Assembly (NCBI GenBank): GCA_964612995.1
Contig: CAZTGE010000018.1
Span: 1 to 42,751, forward strand
Origin: SLQH01 sp964612995
GTDB taxonomy: Bacteria; Planctomycetota; UBA11346
Direction of reading: 5' to 3'
DNA length: 42,751 nucleotides
Shown: piece after piece, positions 7,001 to 18,470 of the stretch
Position numbering within the stretch: the first letter of the stretch is position 1
How the letters are laid out: each line of letters begins with the position of its first letter
Position numbers and translations under genes: made by a program
Notes under the pieces: generated by a model
What the model saw: the letters and a program-made list of their open reading frames with translations, nothing else
What the model was told of the DNA's origin: nothing
Databases searched by the model: none

Positions 7001-10000
7001 ATGGGATTTCTGGGACTGGGGCGCTCGGCGCTGAAGGATGCGGATCCGCGCAAGCGCGAGGCGGCCGTGCGCGAGCTGCCGGTGGCCGAGCAGGGCAAGC
7101 TGATGGACGCAGCGGTGGGTGACAGCGACCCGTCGGTCCGGCGTGCGGCGGCGTCCAAGGTGGTCGAGACCGACCTGTTGCGCGAGCTGGTACGCCATCC
7201 CGATGCCCCCATCGCCCAGATGGCGAAAGAGAAGCTGGCCAACGTCGCGGTCGAAGAGGTCAAGCGCAGGCCGCTGGCTCGCGCTGGCGAGCTGCTCGAG
7301 CAGATCACCGAGCAGAGCGCGCTGGTCACCGTGGCGCTGCAGGCCGAGGACAAGGCCGTGCGCGAGGCCGCCTTCGCGCGGATCCTGGGCATGGAGTCGC
7401 CGAGCGAGCAGCTGCTGGCGACCCTGGCGATCCAGGAGGAGAGCGGTGCCTACGGCGAGCGTGCGGTGCCGCGGATCGACAAGCGCCAGGTGCTCAAGGA
7501 CGTGAGCAAGAAGGCCAAGGCCACCGGGGTACGCAGTGCGGCCGAAGCACGGATGGCCCAGCTCGCGGCGCAGAGCGAGAAACCCTCGCGCGAGCAGCAG
7601 CGCAAGCAGCGCAACGCCGCGCTCGCCGAGCTGGTAGAGCAGGCCCGGGTGCTGGCGGTGGCCAGCGACGTGGCTGCGGCCCACGACAGGCTCGTCGGGA
7701 TCGAACGCGACGCCAAGGCCTTGGAGCAGCGCTACAGCGAGGCGCCGGCCGACGATGAACTGGCCGCGGTGCACGAATCGCTGGGGCGTTTTCGCGATCA
7801 ACTCGAACAGCGTCGCTCCGAGGCCGCGGCGCAGGCCGAGGCGATGGCCGCGGCCGCCGCGCGTCGGCGCGAGCTGCTCGGCGCGTGGGAGGAACGGGCG
7901 GCTGCGGCCGGGACCGCCACGCCGGATGAACGCGAGGCGCTGGCAGCGGAGTTGCGGGACGCCTGGGCGGACGCGGGCGAACCGGGTCCGGACGATGTCG
8001 ACGAACTCGAACAGGCCTACGCCGTGCTGGTCGCGCGCGTGATCGGTCAGGCGATCGCACCCGAGGCAGCGGCGGAGCAGCCGACGCAGGACGCACGCCC
8101 GGAGCTGGGGCCGGAGGCGCTCGCGGCGATCGATGCTCTGATCACCGAAGCCGAGGCGCTGAGTCAGCGCGAGGACTGGCGTGACGCCGACCAGGCCTTC
8201 AAGGCGCTCGACAAGCGTTGGCGCGAAGCGGCGGTCGACCTCGGGTCCGACGACGAGCGCCGGACCCGTTTCCGCAGCGCCTACGCGGTGTTCAAGGACC
8301 GGCGGCGCGAGGCGCGCGAGCAGCGCGGGCGCGAACGCGAGCAGCGGCTCGAGACGATGGCCGCGCTGGTGCGCGAGTCCGCCGGGCTCTCGGCGGCGCA
8401 GCCGGAGGGCGAGGCGGTCGAAGCGCATCGCAAGCAGATCAAGGACCTGCAGCGGCGGTGGCGCGAGGTCGGCCCGGTGCCGGCCGATCGCGCCCGGCCG
8501 CTGCGCGAGGAGTTCCGCGCCAATTGCGACACCGCCTTCGAACCGGTGCGGCGCCACTTCGAGGCCAAGGACTGGGAACGCTTCGCCCGCGTGCCGAAGG
8601 CCGAGGAGCTGATCGCCGCGGCGGCGGCGCTGCAGGAGGACCCGCCNNNNNNNNNNNNNNNNNNNNNNNNNNNNNNNNNNNNNNNNNNNNNNNNNNNNNN
8701 NNNNNNNNNNNNNNNNNNNNNNNNNNNNNNNNNNNNNNNNNNNNNNTGCCGAAGGCCGAGGAGCTGATCGCCGCGGCGGCGGCGCTGCAGGAGGACCCGC
8801 CGGAGGACCCGCCAGAGGACGGCGACGAACTGATCAAGGCGGTCAAGGATCTGCAGGCGCGTTGGAAGCGGCTGGGCCAGCTGCCGCGCGACAAGAAGGA
8901 TGAGCTCTGGGAGCGCTTCAAGGGCCACTGCGATGCCATCTACGAGCGCCTCCAGCCCTGGTTCGCCGAGCGCGATCGCCAGCGCGAGGAGAACCTGGCG
9001 CGCAAGCAGGCGCTGATCGAAGAGCTGGAGCTGCAGCTGGAACAGGCCCCGGCCCACGCGATCGGAACCGGGCTCGATGCCGGACTCGACGCTTCGCGCA
9101 TCGACAAGGTCAAGGACATCCAGGCGCGTTGGAAGGAGGTCGGTCCGGTTCCCCGCGAGCAGGACAAGGAGGTCTGGGGCCGGTACAAGGCCCTGCTCGA
9201 TCGCTTCTACGCTGCACGGCGGCAGCAGCGGGCGGTGGAGCAGAAGGAGCGCGAGGGCAACCTCGAGCGCAAGCAGGAGATCTGCGACGCCATCGCCGCG
9301 CTGGCCGACGACCTCGAGGCCTACAAGGGCGGACAACGCTTCGGCAACAAGACCGAGCGCGACTTCTTCGATGATTTCCGTTCCTTGCAGAGCCAGTACC
9401 GCAGCGCCGGCTTCGTGCCGCGCAAGGACATGGACGCGATCAAGCAGCGCTACAAAGAGGCCAGCGACCGGGTCCACGCGGCGCTCGAGGACTGGTTCGC
9501 CGCGCGTGATGCCGAGCGCCAGGGCAACCTCGAACGCAAGCAGGCCCTGCTCGAGCGCCTGGAGGAGCTGCTCGAGGAGGAGCATCCGGAGTGGTTCCGC
9601 GACGAGGTGCGCAAGCTCCAGGACGAGTGGCGTGACGCCGGCCCGGTGCCGCGCGATGCGATGGACATCAACCAGCGTTTCCGTCAGACGGTGGAGCGGA
9701 TCCTGCATGCCGATCGTGCGCCGGCTGCAAGCGCGCTGGACGCGGAGCCGAGCGTCAAGTTCGGCGACGAAGCCGAGGTGGTCGCCGATGGCCTCGGTGC
9801 GTCGGGGCCCGAACGCCGGCCGGAGGCAGCACCGGAGCCCGAGGCCGGATCGAGCGCGGTGGCCGATTCCGCGCCTGCGGCGGCCGATGCGGCGCCGGCG
9901 GACGCGGACGCGGACGAAGCCGACGCGGGCGCCGACGCCGGGGCCGGGGCCGCCGACGCGAGCACGGCGCCGGCGCAGGCCGATGCCGATGCGTCGGCCG

Positions 10001-10059
10001 ACGCGGCGGATGCGCAGGATGCTTCCGAGCTGCCGCCCCCGGCCGAGGACGATCGCTGA
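7001..10059 (+). CDS. DUF349 repeat protein (interrupted by an assembly gap)
   Basis: The ATG at 7001 has GGAGG six bases upstream. The N-terminal ~170 residues form HEAT-like helical repeats (for example SDPSVRRAAASKVVETDLLR). The rest is a very charged helical protein with repeated DUF349 units built on KxLQxRWKxxGxxPR...LWxRF, such as KAVKDLQARWKRLGQLPRD and IQARWKEVGPVPREQDKEVW. The C-terminal ~90 residues are Ala/Asp/Glu low complexity ending ELPPPAEDDR. The 100-N gap is flanked by the same 55 bases in the same frame. Joining the copies gives one uninterrupted ~967-codon ORF, so the gene is probably intact. DUF349 function is not established. A possible cytoplasmic RNA- or nucleoid-associated role is only speculation. 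Confidence 0.8.
8592..8801. repeat. Identical 55-bp flanks of the N gap
   Basis: Bases 8592-8646 and 8747-8801 are identical (beginning TGCCGAAGGCCGAGGAGCTG) and abut the two sides of the N run. The right copy continues with a second copy of the 12-mer GGAGGACCCGCC. This is what is seen when two contigs that overlap are scaffolded without being merged. Confidence 0.9.
8647..8746. other. Assembly gap of 100 N
   Basis: Exactly 100 unknown bases, the conventional placeholder for a gap of unknown size. It sits in the DUF349 coding region between identical flanks, so its true length is likely zero or negative. Confidence 0.98.
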
Positions 10060-10145
10060 GGGGCGGCGCGTCGTAGCTGGGCGGGCGGGCTGTTGTCCGT
10101 TCGGGTGCGTCGGCGTAGGGTCGGTGGCAGCGGCGGAGGACTGCG

Positions 10146-10922
10146 ATGGGCCCGATGCGATGTTTCCAGACGATGCTGCTGCTCGTGGTCGCTGCGTTGC
10201 CGGTGCGCGGCGCGGAGCAGACGACCGTGCTGTTCCTCGGCGACAGTATCACCGCCGGGCGTGGCGTGGGTGAGGACGCCGCCTACCCCGCGCTGCTCGA
10301 ACGCCGCTGGCGTGCGGCGGGCAAACAGCGACGGGTGATCAACGCCGGGATCAGCGGCGACACCAGCAAGGGCGGTGCCGCGCGCATCGGCTTCCTCCTG
10401 CGCAGCGAGCCCGATTGGGTGGTGGTCGCCCTCGGCGGCAACGACGCCCTGCGCGGTCTGCCCCCGGAGCGGCTTGGGGCGAATCTCGCTAAAATCATCG
10501 AAGCGTCCCGCAAGGCCGGTGTGCGGGTGGCATTGCTGGGGATGCGCGCGCCGCCGAACATGGGCGAGACCTACCAGCGCGATTTCGCCGCGGTGTATCC
10601 CGCGCTCGCCGAGCGCCATGCGGTTCCGCTCTATCCATTCCTTCTGGAGGGAGTGGCCGGTGATCGCGAGCTCAACCAGCGCGACCGCATCCATCCCACC
10701 CGTGCGGGGCAGAAGGTGCTGGCCGATCGGATCGGCGCCTTCCTCGAGCCGCTGCTCGACCCGCCGCCGCCGGTGAGCGATCCGGAGGAGCCGGTTGAGG
10801 CGGAGGGGGACGCCGCGGAAAGCGAGCCGGCAGACGACGTCGCGGACGCCGCGAGGGGCGATGCCCAGGGTGACGCCCAGGGTGCAACCACCGCAGACGA
10901 AGCCGGGCAGGGGGAGCGATGA
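10146..10922 (+). CDS. SGNH-family esterase/lysophospholipase (TesA-like)
   Basis: A 258-residue secreted or periplasmic hydrolase. A signal peptide (MLLLVVAALPVRGAE) precedes block I, VLFLGDSITAGRG, with the nucleophile serine. Block III GGNDALRGLP holds the oxyanion Asn, and block V DRIHPTRAGQ holds the catalytic Asp and His. This is the TesA/arylesterase subgroup (esterase, thioesterase or lysophospholipase activity). Residues after ~200 form an acidic Ala/Glu/Asp-rich tail not needed for the fold. The ATG at 10155 is an alternative start. Its stop overlaps the ABC ATPase start (ATGA). The TesA - ABC ATPase - FtsX-permease neighbourhood is recurrent in bacteria (compare tesA/ybbA/ybbP in E. 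coli). Confidence 0.88.
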   Translation: MGPMRCFQTMLLLVVAALPVRGAEQTTVLFLGDSITAGRGVGEDAAYPALLERRWRAAGKQRRVINAGISGDTSKGGAARIGFLLRSEPDWVVVALGGNDALRGLPPERLGANLAKIIEASRKAGVRVALLGMRAPPNMGETYQRDFAAVYPALAERHAVPLYPFLLEGVAGDRELNQRDRIHPTRAGQKVLADRIGAFLEPLLDPPPPVSDPEEPVEAEGDAAESEPADDVADAARGDAQGDAQGATTADEAGQGER

Positions 10923-11581
10923 ACGCGTTGGCGGTCGAATCACTGGGCAAGCGTTACCGGCTGGGTGAGCGCGAGGTGGTCGCTCTCGACGGGGTCGGCT
11001 TCACTCTCGCCGCTGGCCGTTGCCTGGCGGTGACCGGCCCGAGCGGGAGCGGCAAGTCGACCCTGCTCGGGCTGCTGGCCGGCCTCGATACGCCGAGCAG
11101 CGGGCGGGTGGTGGTCGACGGTCAGGATCTGGCCGCGCTCGGTGGCGATGCGCTCGCCGCCTTCCGCGGTCGGCGCATGGGTTTCGTGTTCCAGTCCTAC
11201 CGCCTGCTCGGTGCGCTGAGTGCGCTGGAGAACGTGCAGGTGCCCCTGGAGCTGGCGGGGCATCGCGATGCCCGCGAGCGGGCCCAGACCTGGTTGGAGC
11301 GCCTGGGTCTGGGTGAACGGCTCGACCACCGCCCGGCGCGGCTCTCCGGTGGCGAGCAGCAGCGGGTGGCGGTGGCGCGGGCGATGGCGCCGGATCCGGC
11401 GGTGCTGCTGGCCGACGAGCCGACCGGCAACCTCGATCGCGCCACCGGCGCCGCGATCGCCGATCTGCTGTTCGCGCTCGTGCGCGACAACGGCACCGCG
11501 ATGGTGCTCGCGACCCACGACCCGGCGCTGGCCGGACGCGCCGATGCCGGGCTGGCACTGGTCGACGGACGCGCTGCATGA
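10919..11581 (+). CDS. ABC transporter ATP-binding protein (YbbA/LolD-type)
   Basis: A 220-residue ATPase of the MacB/LolD/YbbA class, which drives mechanotransmission or lipid/lipoprotein export rather than ordinary import. It has Walker A GPSGSGKST, a Q-loop in FVFQSYRLLGALSALENV, signature LSGGEQQRVAVARA, Walker B VLLADEPTGNLD and switch ATHDP. It overlaps both neighbours by four bases (ATGA), so the esterase, ATPase and permease form a coupled operon. Confidence 0.92.
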   Translation: MNALAVESLGKRYRLGEREVVALDGVGFTLAAGRCLAVTGPSGSGKSTLLGLLAGLDTPSSGRVVVDGQDLAALGGDALAAFRGRRMGFVFQSYRLLGALSALENVQVPLELAGHRDARERAQTWLERLGLGERLDHRPARLSGGEQQRVAVARAMAPDPAVLLADEPTGNLDRATGAAIADLLFALVRDNGTAMVLATHDPALAGRADAGLALVDGRAA

Positions 11582-14196
11582 GGCTGCCGTTCGAGCTGCG
11601 TCTGGCCTGGTGGCAGATCCGCGGCCAGGGGATGCGCGCGTGGATCATCGCCCTGTGCGTCTGCGTCGGGGTGGCGGCGCGGGTGAGCGTCGGCGCGCTG
11701 GCCACGCGTTTCGATGCCGCGCTCGACGCCGAGGCGCGCAGCCTGCTGACCTGCGATGTCCAGATCGCCGCCCGCGAAGAGCTCGCGGCCGAGCGGCGCG
11801 ACCAGCTGGACCAGATCCTGCCCCAGGGCGCCGCTCTCCAGCGTGCGGTGGTCTTCACTTCGATGGCGCGTGCACCGCAGACCGGGCGCGCACGCACGGT
11901 GGTGGTCCAGGGCATCGAGCCGCGCTATCCCTTCTATGGCGAGCTCATCCTCCACGCTCCCGATGGCGCACGGGTCGACGCCACGGCCCTGGCCGGAGCG
12001 ACGGACGCGGCCTTCGTCGAACCGGACCTGCTGCTGCAGCTCGGGGTCACGGCCGGGGCCGAGCTGGTCGTCGGCGGACGCGCCTATCGCATTGCCGGGA
12101 CGATCGCGCGCATGCCGGGGCTCAGCGTCGAGCTGTTCAGCCTCGGTCCGCGCGTGCTCATCGCGCGCGATCAGGTGCCGGGCGGCGGGCTGCTCGGTTT
12201 CGGCTCGCTGGCCCGGTTCGAGACCCAGATCCGGTTGCCCCCCGGCCACGAGGCCGAGGCGGTGGCCCAGGCTCTGATCAGCGCCTGGGACCTGCCGCCG
12301 GATGCGCGCGAGCGGCTGCGCGGCGGCCGTGGCCGGCAGGAGGCCTTGCGGGTGCGTACGCCGCGCGATCTGGAGGACCGCTTCCGGCGTACCTTCGCGC
12401 GCTTCGACCGGTTCCTGCGCTTGATCGCGCTCGCGGCGCTGGCCATCGGCGGCGTCGGCGTGGCCGGGGCCGCGCGGGCCTACGTGGTGGCCAACATCGA
12501 ATCCGCAGCGCTGCTGCGGGTGCTCGGTGGCAGCGAAGGGCGTCTGCTGCGGGTGTTCGTCTACCAGGTGCTGCTGGTATCCGCGGCCGGCGCGCTGGTC
12601 GGCTGCGGTATCGGCCTGGCCAGCGAGCACGCCATCACCGCGCTGATCCAGCCCTTCCTGCCCATGCGGCTGGGCTTCGCCTGGCCGGTGGCCAGTCTGG
12701 CCTGGGCGTTGCTGCTCGGCGTGGGCGTCGCGGGCGTGTTCGCCCTCTGCGCCATACTCAGCGTGGTCCGGGTGCGGCCGCTGGCGGTGCTGCGCGGCGA
12801 ACTGCGGCCGGCCGGAGCCCATCCCTGGTGGTGGGCGACGGTGATCTCCGGCCTGCTCGCGCTCGTCGGCGTGGCCTGGATCGAGACCCGCTCGCCGTGG
12901 ATCGGCCTCGGCTTCGCTGGCGCGGTTCTCGGCGGGGCGCTGGTGATCATGCTCCTCGGCGCTCTGCTGCTCCTGGTTGTGGTGTGGCCGGGGCGGCGCC
13001 GCGGGCCCTTCGCACTGCGCCACGCCCTGGCCAACCTCGAACGCCATCGCGCGCGCAGCCTCGCCACGGTGGTCGCCATCGGCCTGGTCGCCGCCTTCCT
13101 CACCGGGCTGGTGCTCTACCGCGGCAGCCTGCTGCGCGAACTGCGCCCGGTGGGCGACTTCGCCATGCCCGACCTGTTCGCCTTCAACATCGACGACGAG
13201 GACAAGGCCCGGCTCGATGAGCTGGTGGCCGCCCACGCGCACCGGGCGCGGATCGAGCCGATGGTCCCCGCACGGCTGCGTTCGATCAACGGTGAGCCGG
13301 TCGCGGCCGCAGGCGCGGACGGCGAGAGCGGAAGCGATGATGACGACGCGGGCGATGAGCGCCAACGGCGCATGCAGCGGCGCGAACAGAATCTCAGCTG
13401 GCGCGACGCGCTCACGAACAGCGAGGAGCTCGTCGCGGGCACCTTCTTCGACCCCGAGGCCCCGCTGAGTGCAGACGCGCCGGTGCCGGCCTCGGTCGAG
13501 GTGGGCTTCGCCGAGGCGATCGGTGCCGAGCTGGGCGACATCCTGCGTTTCCGCATCGCCGGGGTGGTCGACCTGGAAGCACGCATCACCAGCCTGCGCC
13601 AGGTCGAATGGATGAGTCTGCAGCCGAACTTCTTCGTGCTGCTGCCGCGCGCGGCTCTGGCCGATTTCCCGCGCAGCTGGGTCGCATCGGTCTACTGCGA
13701 GGACGCCGATCAGCGCCAGGCGGTCAAGCAGGCGATGGTGCGCGCGCTGCCCGAGGTCACCGTGCTCGACGTGAGCACCATCATCGCCCGGCTGCAGCGG
13801 GTGCTCGAGCAGCTCGGCTGGGCCATCGGCTTCATGGCGGTGTTCGTGCTCGTTGCCGGCCTGGCGGTGCTGGCGGTGCTCGGTGCGCTCGATGCCCGCC
13901 AGCGCCGCGGCGAGGCCGCGCTGCTGCGGGTGCTCGGCGCGCGTGCGCGTCTGCTGCGCCGCTCTCTCGCGACCGAGTTCGCGCTGCTCGGTCTCGCCGG
14001 GGCCCTCGCCGGAGCGATGGTCGCGGTGACGCTCGCCGCGCTCCTGCTCGAGCGCATCGAGCTGCAGTTCGTCTTCGCTCCGTACGCGGTCGCGGCGGTG
14101 CTCGCCACGGTGGTGGCGCTGAGCGTGCTCACCGGCCTGCTCGCCTGCCATCGGGTGGTCCGGGTGCCGCCGTTGGCGATCCTGCGCGAGGAATGA
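11578..14196 (+). CDS. FtsX-like ABC transporter permease (YbbP-type)
   Basis: An 872-residue permease with two FtsX-type modules. An N-terminal TM (WIIALCVCVGVAARVSVGAL) precedes a large periplasmic domain containing GIEPRYPFYGEL. Then come TM clusters around residues 280-400 and 410-480 and a second periplasmic domain holding an acidic Asp-rich patch near 13330-13360. The C-terminal TM block includes RQRRGEAALLRVLGARARLL and ends RVPPLAILREE. The length fits YbbP (about 800). The probable role is exporting or extracting a lipid-like substrate together with the ATPase at 10919. The coupled SGNH esterase suggests a lipid or esterified substrate. The substrate is inferred, not shown. Confidence 0.88.
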   Translation: MRLPFELRLAWWQIRGQGMRAWIIALCVCVGVAARVSVGALATRFDAALDAEARSLLTCDVQIAAREELAAERRDQLDQILPQGAALQRAVVFTSMARAPQTGRARTVVVQGIEPRYPFYGELILHAPDGARVDATALAGATDAAFVEPDLLLQLGVTAGAELVVGGRAYRIAGTIARMPGLSVELFSLGPRVLIARDQVPGGGLLGFGSLARFETQIRLPPGHEAEAVAQALISAWDLPPDARERLRGGRGRQEALRVRTPRDLEDRFRRTFARFDRFLRLIALAALAIGGVGVAGAARAYVVANIESAALLRVLGGSEGRLLRVFVYQVLLVSAAGALVGCGIGLASEHAITALIQPFLPMRLGFAWPVASLAWALLLGVGVAGVFALCAILSVVRVRPLAVLRGELRPAGAHPWWWATVISGLLALVGVAWIETRSPWIGLGFAGAVLGGALVIMLLGALLLLVVVWPGRRRGPFALRHALANLERHRARSLATVVAIGLVAAFLTGLVLYRGSLLRELRPVGDFAMPDLFAFNIDDEDKARLDELVAAHAHRARIEPMVPARLRSINGEPVAAAGADGESGSDDDDAGDERQRRMQRREQNLSWRDALTNSEELVAGTFFDPEAPLSADAPVPASVEVGFAEAIGAELGDILRFRIAGVVDLEARITSLRQVEWMSLQPNFFVLLPRAALADFPRSWVASVYCEDADQRQAVKQAMVRALPEVTVLDVSTIIARLQRVLEQLGWAIGFMAVFVLVAGLAVLAVLGALDARQRRGEAALLRVLGARARLLRRSLATEFALLGLAGALAGAMVAVTLAALLLERIELQFVFAPYAVAAVLATVVALSVLTGLLACHRVVRVPPLAILREE

Positions 14197-14319
14197 GCCG
14201 ATGCACCCGCCGGGCCCTCTGTGCGAGGCCGTCACCGGTGCGACGCGAGCGCGCTGTCTGTTTCGCCGCCGCCCGGCTTGCGCGCCATCGCGCCGGTTCT
14301 AGCCTGGACCGATCGATAC

Positions 14320-14411
14320 CTGCCTGGGGGAGCCCCACGGGGCTGAGAGACCGCTGCTTTGCGGTGACCCTTGGAACCTGACCCGGATGATGCCGGCGTA
14401 GGGAAGGCACA
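14320..14411 (+). ncRNA. TPP riboswitch (THI element)
   Basis: The region carries the conserved thi-box blocks in order: GGGGAGCC, GGGGCTGAGAG, then GACCCTTGGAACCTGA with CCGGATGATGCCGGCGTAGG and GGAAGGCA closing the P1 helix (TGCCT at 14321 pairs with AGGCA near 14405). It lies ~58 bases before thiC. No U-rich intrinsic terminator follows, so regulation is probably at translation initiation. Confidence 0.95.
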
Positions 14412-14468
14412 GCGCGGCAGACGACGCGCGCGGTGCGCCTGCGCTCATCCGTTTGGAGAGACGCACGT

Positions 14469-16130
<1,662 letters not shown>

Positions 16131-16156
16131 GCAGGCGCTTTGGCCGTGCGGCGTCT

Positions 16157-16340
16157 GCCGGACCTGCAGGGCGACTCAAAGCTCGCAAATGAGGGCCATG
16201 CCTCGCCTCCCCCCTGCGTCACTACGACCCAAGCACAAAAGAGAGTCGGGCGGTTTGACGCAGGTGGAGGCGACGCAAGGCATGCCGACCTGGTGATCGG
16301 CGCTCCCGGGGCGAGCTTTGAGTCGCCCTGGCCGGACCTG
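16157..16340. mobile_element. MITE-like element copy A with 20-bp TIRs and 10-bp direct repeats
   Basis: The core is 16167-16330. Its first 20 bases, CAGGGCGACTCAAAGCTCGC, are the exact reverse complement of its last 20 (16311-16330). A second, imperfect inner inverted repeat (16194-16220 against 16257-16286) makes the whole element fold into a long hairpin with a ~36-base apical loop. The core is bounded by the direct repeat GCCGGACCTG at 16157-16166 and 16331-16340, the expected mark of a 10-bp target-site duplication. A second copy lies at 36054-36215. It is non-coding, located between thiC and the DUF4178 cluster. The parent transposase family is unknown. Confidence 0.8.
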
Positions 16341-16417
16341 ATGTCCCGTCATTGACTCATTCCATGCGGTTCTACCATCGCCGCACCACTTCAGCCCCCC
16401 CCAGCGGGAGATCATGC

Positions 16418-18460
16418 GTGTTCTGTCCCTCCTGCGGCAAGAATCTCGCTGAAACCGAACGCTTCCGGGCGATGACGGTCTGCCCGGCCTGTCGCGCGGC
16501 GGTGGTGCTCGACGCCGGAGCGACGCGGGTCGCCGGAACCATGGCCCTGCTGACGCAGACGCCCAGCCCGCTGCAGGTCGGCGGCGTCGGCAGCCTCATG
16601 GGACGGACCTTCCAGGTCGCCGGCCGGGTGCGCTACGGCTACCGCGACGGCGCCTGGGACGAGTGGTTCCTGTTCTTCGACGATGGCTCGCAGGCCTGGA
16701 TCAGCGAAGACGGCGGCGAGCTGACCTTCGAGAGCTTCGTGCGCACCACCCCGCCGATGGCGTGGGAGGACGCGCAGCCGGGCGCGACCTATCAGCTGGG
16801 CGACGAATCCTTCGTGGTCGCGGAGAAGGCGGTGGCGATCTGCGAGGGCGCCGAAGGCGATCTGCCGTTCCCCGTGCTGCCGGAGGAGAAGGTCCCCTTC
16901 CTCGATCTCGAGGCGCCGGAGGCGATGGCCACGGTCGAGTACGAGCTCGACGGTTCGGTGATCGTGTTCCGCGGCCGGCATCTCACGGCCGGCGAGCTCG
17001 ACATGCAGACCGCCCCGGCGGTCGCGGGCGAGGTCGGGGGTGGTTTCGCTGGCGACGACGAGCGCCGTGAACGGGTGGTCAAGGACACCGGGAAGGCGCA
17101 GGAGCTGCGATGCTACGGTTGCGGTGCGCCCTTGCCGGCGCCCGGACCCGATGATCAGGAGCTGACCTGCGCCCATTGCGGCAGCACGCTGGATCTGACC
17201 CAGCGCCACGTCGCCTGCGCCGACTGCGGCGTGACCATCCCGGTCCGCGGCGGCGAGGCCACCCACGCGCTGGCCTGTCCCAAGTGCCACAGCCAGCTCG
17301 ATGTCAGCCGCGACGAAGCCCGGCTGCTGGCCCGATCGGCCCAGCAACAGACGCGGGGGATGACCTTCGAGCTCGGCACGCCCTGCACCCTCGAGGGTGT
17401 CGCCTACGTCGTCGCCGGTTACCTGCGCAGCCGGGACCAGAAGGACGGCTCGATCAGCCACGACTACATGCTCTACAACGCCGAGCGGGGCTTCCGCTGG
17501 CTCGGCAGCGAGTCGGGTCACTGGACGCTGTACAGCGTGACCCGGGAGCGCCCCTCTGTCGACCTGCGCTCGGGGGCGGCACGGCAGGGGCGCAAGGTCA
17601 CCTGCGACGGTCGTACCTACACCATGTACTGGCGCGGCACGACCAAGGTCATGTGCGTGCTCGGCGAGCTGCCGTGGGTGGCCAAGGTCGATGACGTCTC
17701 GCATTACCTCGACGCCGGGTGCGACGGCCATCTGCTCTCGGCCGAGTGGACCGATCAGGAATACGAGCTCTACCACGGTCGCTATCTGCCGCGCGAGGAG
17801 GTCGCCAAGGCCTTCGGCGTACCCGTGGGCAAGCTGCCGCGACCGCGCGGCGTGGCCTGCCACCAGCCGCTCAAGGGCGGCATCTTCCTGCGCCAGACGG
17901 GTGTCATCGCGGCGGTGGCCGCACTGGTGATGCTGGTGCTGACCATCGGCTCCTGCGGCAAGGGCGACAAGATCGATACGCTCAGCCCGATCAGCGATGA
18001 CGGCCCCAACGGGTATGTCGGCACGCCTGCGGCCAGCGAGCCGTTCGACGTCACGGGGTCCGACACCATTTGCATGGTCGAGGCCTTCGCCCCATGCAAT
18101 GACGATACCTGGACCTACGCCGAGGTCGCGCTGATCGACGCGGAGGACCGCGCGCTGCTCGACTTCTCGGTCGAGATGTCCTACTATTCGGGCTACAGCG
18201 GCGGCGAGAGCTGGACCGAGAACAACCGCACCGACAAGGCGGTGTTCAAGATCGCCGAACCGGGAACCTACCGCCTGCTCGCGTTCGCGCCGGACCAGAT
18301 ACGGCGCGAACGCGACTGCTCGCCCCGGCCGATCCGCTTCACCGTCTATCAGGATGTGACCCTGACCCGCTGGTACCTGCTCGCTCTGGTGCTCGCGCTG
18401 GCCTGGGTCGGCCTGACCATCTTCATCATCAAGAGTCACGAGCAGAAGAAGCTCGCCTGA
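16418..18460 (+). CDS. Zinc-ribbon DUF4178 membrane protein
   Basis: A 680-residue protein. The GTG at 16418 is chosen because GGGAG lies seven bases upstream and translation then begins directly with the first zinc ribbon (FCPSCGKNLAE...CPAC). In-frame ATGs at 16352 and 16364 lack good ribosome sites. Two further ribbons occur near residues 231-254 (CYGC...CAHC) and 267-290 (CADC...CPKC). Two DUF4178 beta domains are visible, around GRTFQVAGRVRYGYRDGAWD and, later, LEGVAYVVAGYLRSRDQKDG. TM segments lie near residues 490-513 and 652-672, with an extracytoplasmic beta domain between them. DUF4178 has no proven function but co-occurs with DUF350 and aminopropyltransferase genes. It is the first gene of a six-gene plus-strand cluster. 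Confidence 0.82.
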   Translation: MFCPSCGKNLAETERFRAMTVCPACRAAVVLDAGATRVAGTMALLTQTPSPLQVGGVGSLMGRTFQVAGRVRYGYRDGAWDEWFLFFDDGSQAWISEDGGELTFESFVRTTPPMAWEDAQPGATYQLGDESFVVAEKAVAICEGAEGDLPFPVLPEEKVPFLDLEAPEAMATVEYELDGSVIVFRGRHLTAGELDMQTAPAVAGEVGGGFAGDDERRERVVKDTGKAQELRCYGCGAPLPAPGPDDQELTCAHCGSTLDLTQRHVACADCGVTIPVRGGEATHALACPKCHSQLDVSRDEARLLARSAQQQTRGMTFELGTPCTLEGVAYVVAGYLRSRDQKDGSISHDYMLYNAERGFRWLGSESGHWTLYSVTRERPSVDLRSGAARQGRKVTCDGRTYTMYWRGTTKVMCVLGELPWVAKVDDVSHYLDAGCDGHLLSAEWTDQEYELYHGRYLPREEVAKAFGVPVGKLPRPRGVACHQPLKGGIFLRQTGVIAAVAALVMLVLTIGSCGKGDKIDTLSPISDDGPNGYVGTPAASEPFDVTGSDTICMVEAFAPCNDDTWTYAEVALIDAEDRALLDFSVEMSYYSGYSGGESWTENNRTDKAVFKIAEPGTYRLLAFAPDQIRRERDCSPRPIRFTVYQDVTLTRWYLLALVLALAWVGLTIFIIKSHEQKKLA

Positions 18461-18470
18461 GGAGGTCTGC

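Noticed and set aside
11197..14235. Very long minus-strand open frame (about 1000 codons) opposite the FtsX-type permease
   Set aside because: It is the antisense shadow of a high-GC gene. Its residues are mostly Arg/His/Gln/Pro without any domain, and the plus strand encodes a clear permease with overlapping operon partners.
16168..16329. Considered the hairpin after thiC as a transcription terminator
   Set aside because: The stem is far too long, lacks a U-tract, is bounded by direct repeats and recurs at 36054. This fits a transposed element better, though it may still affect transcription.
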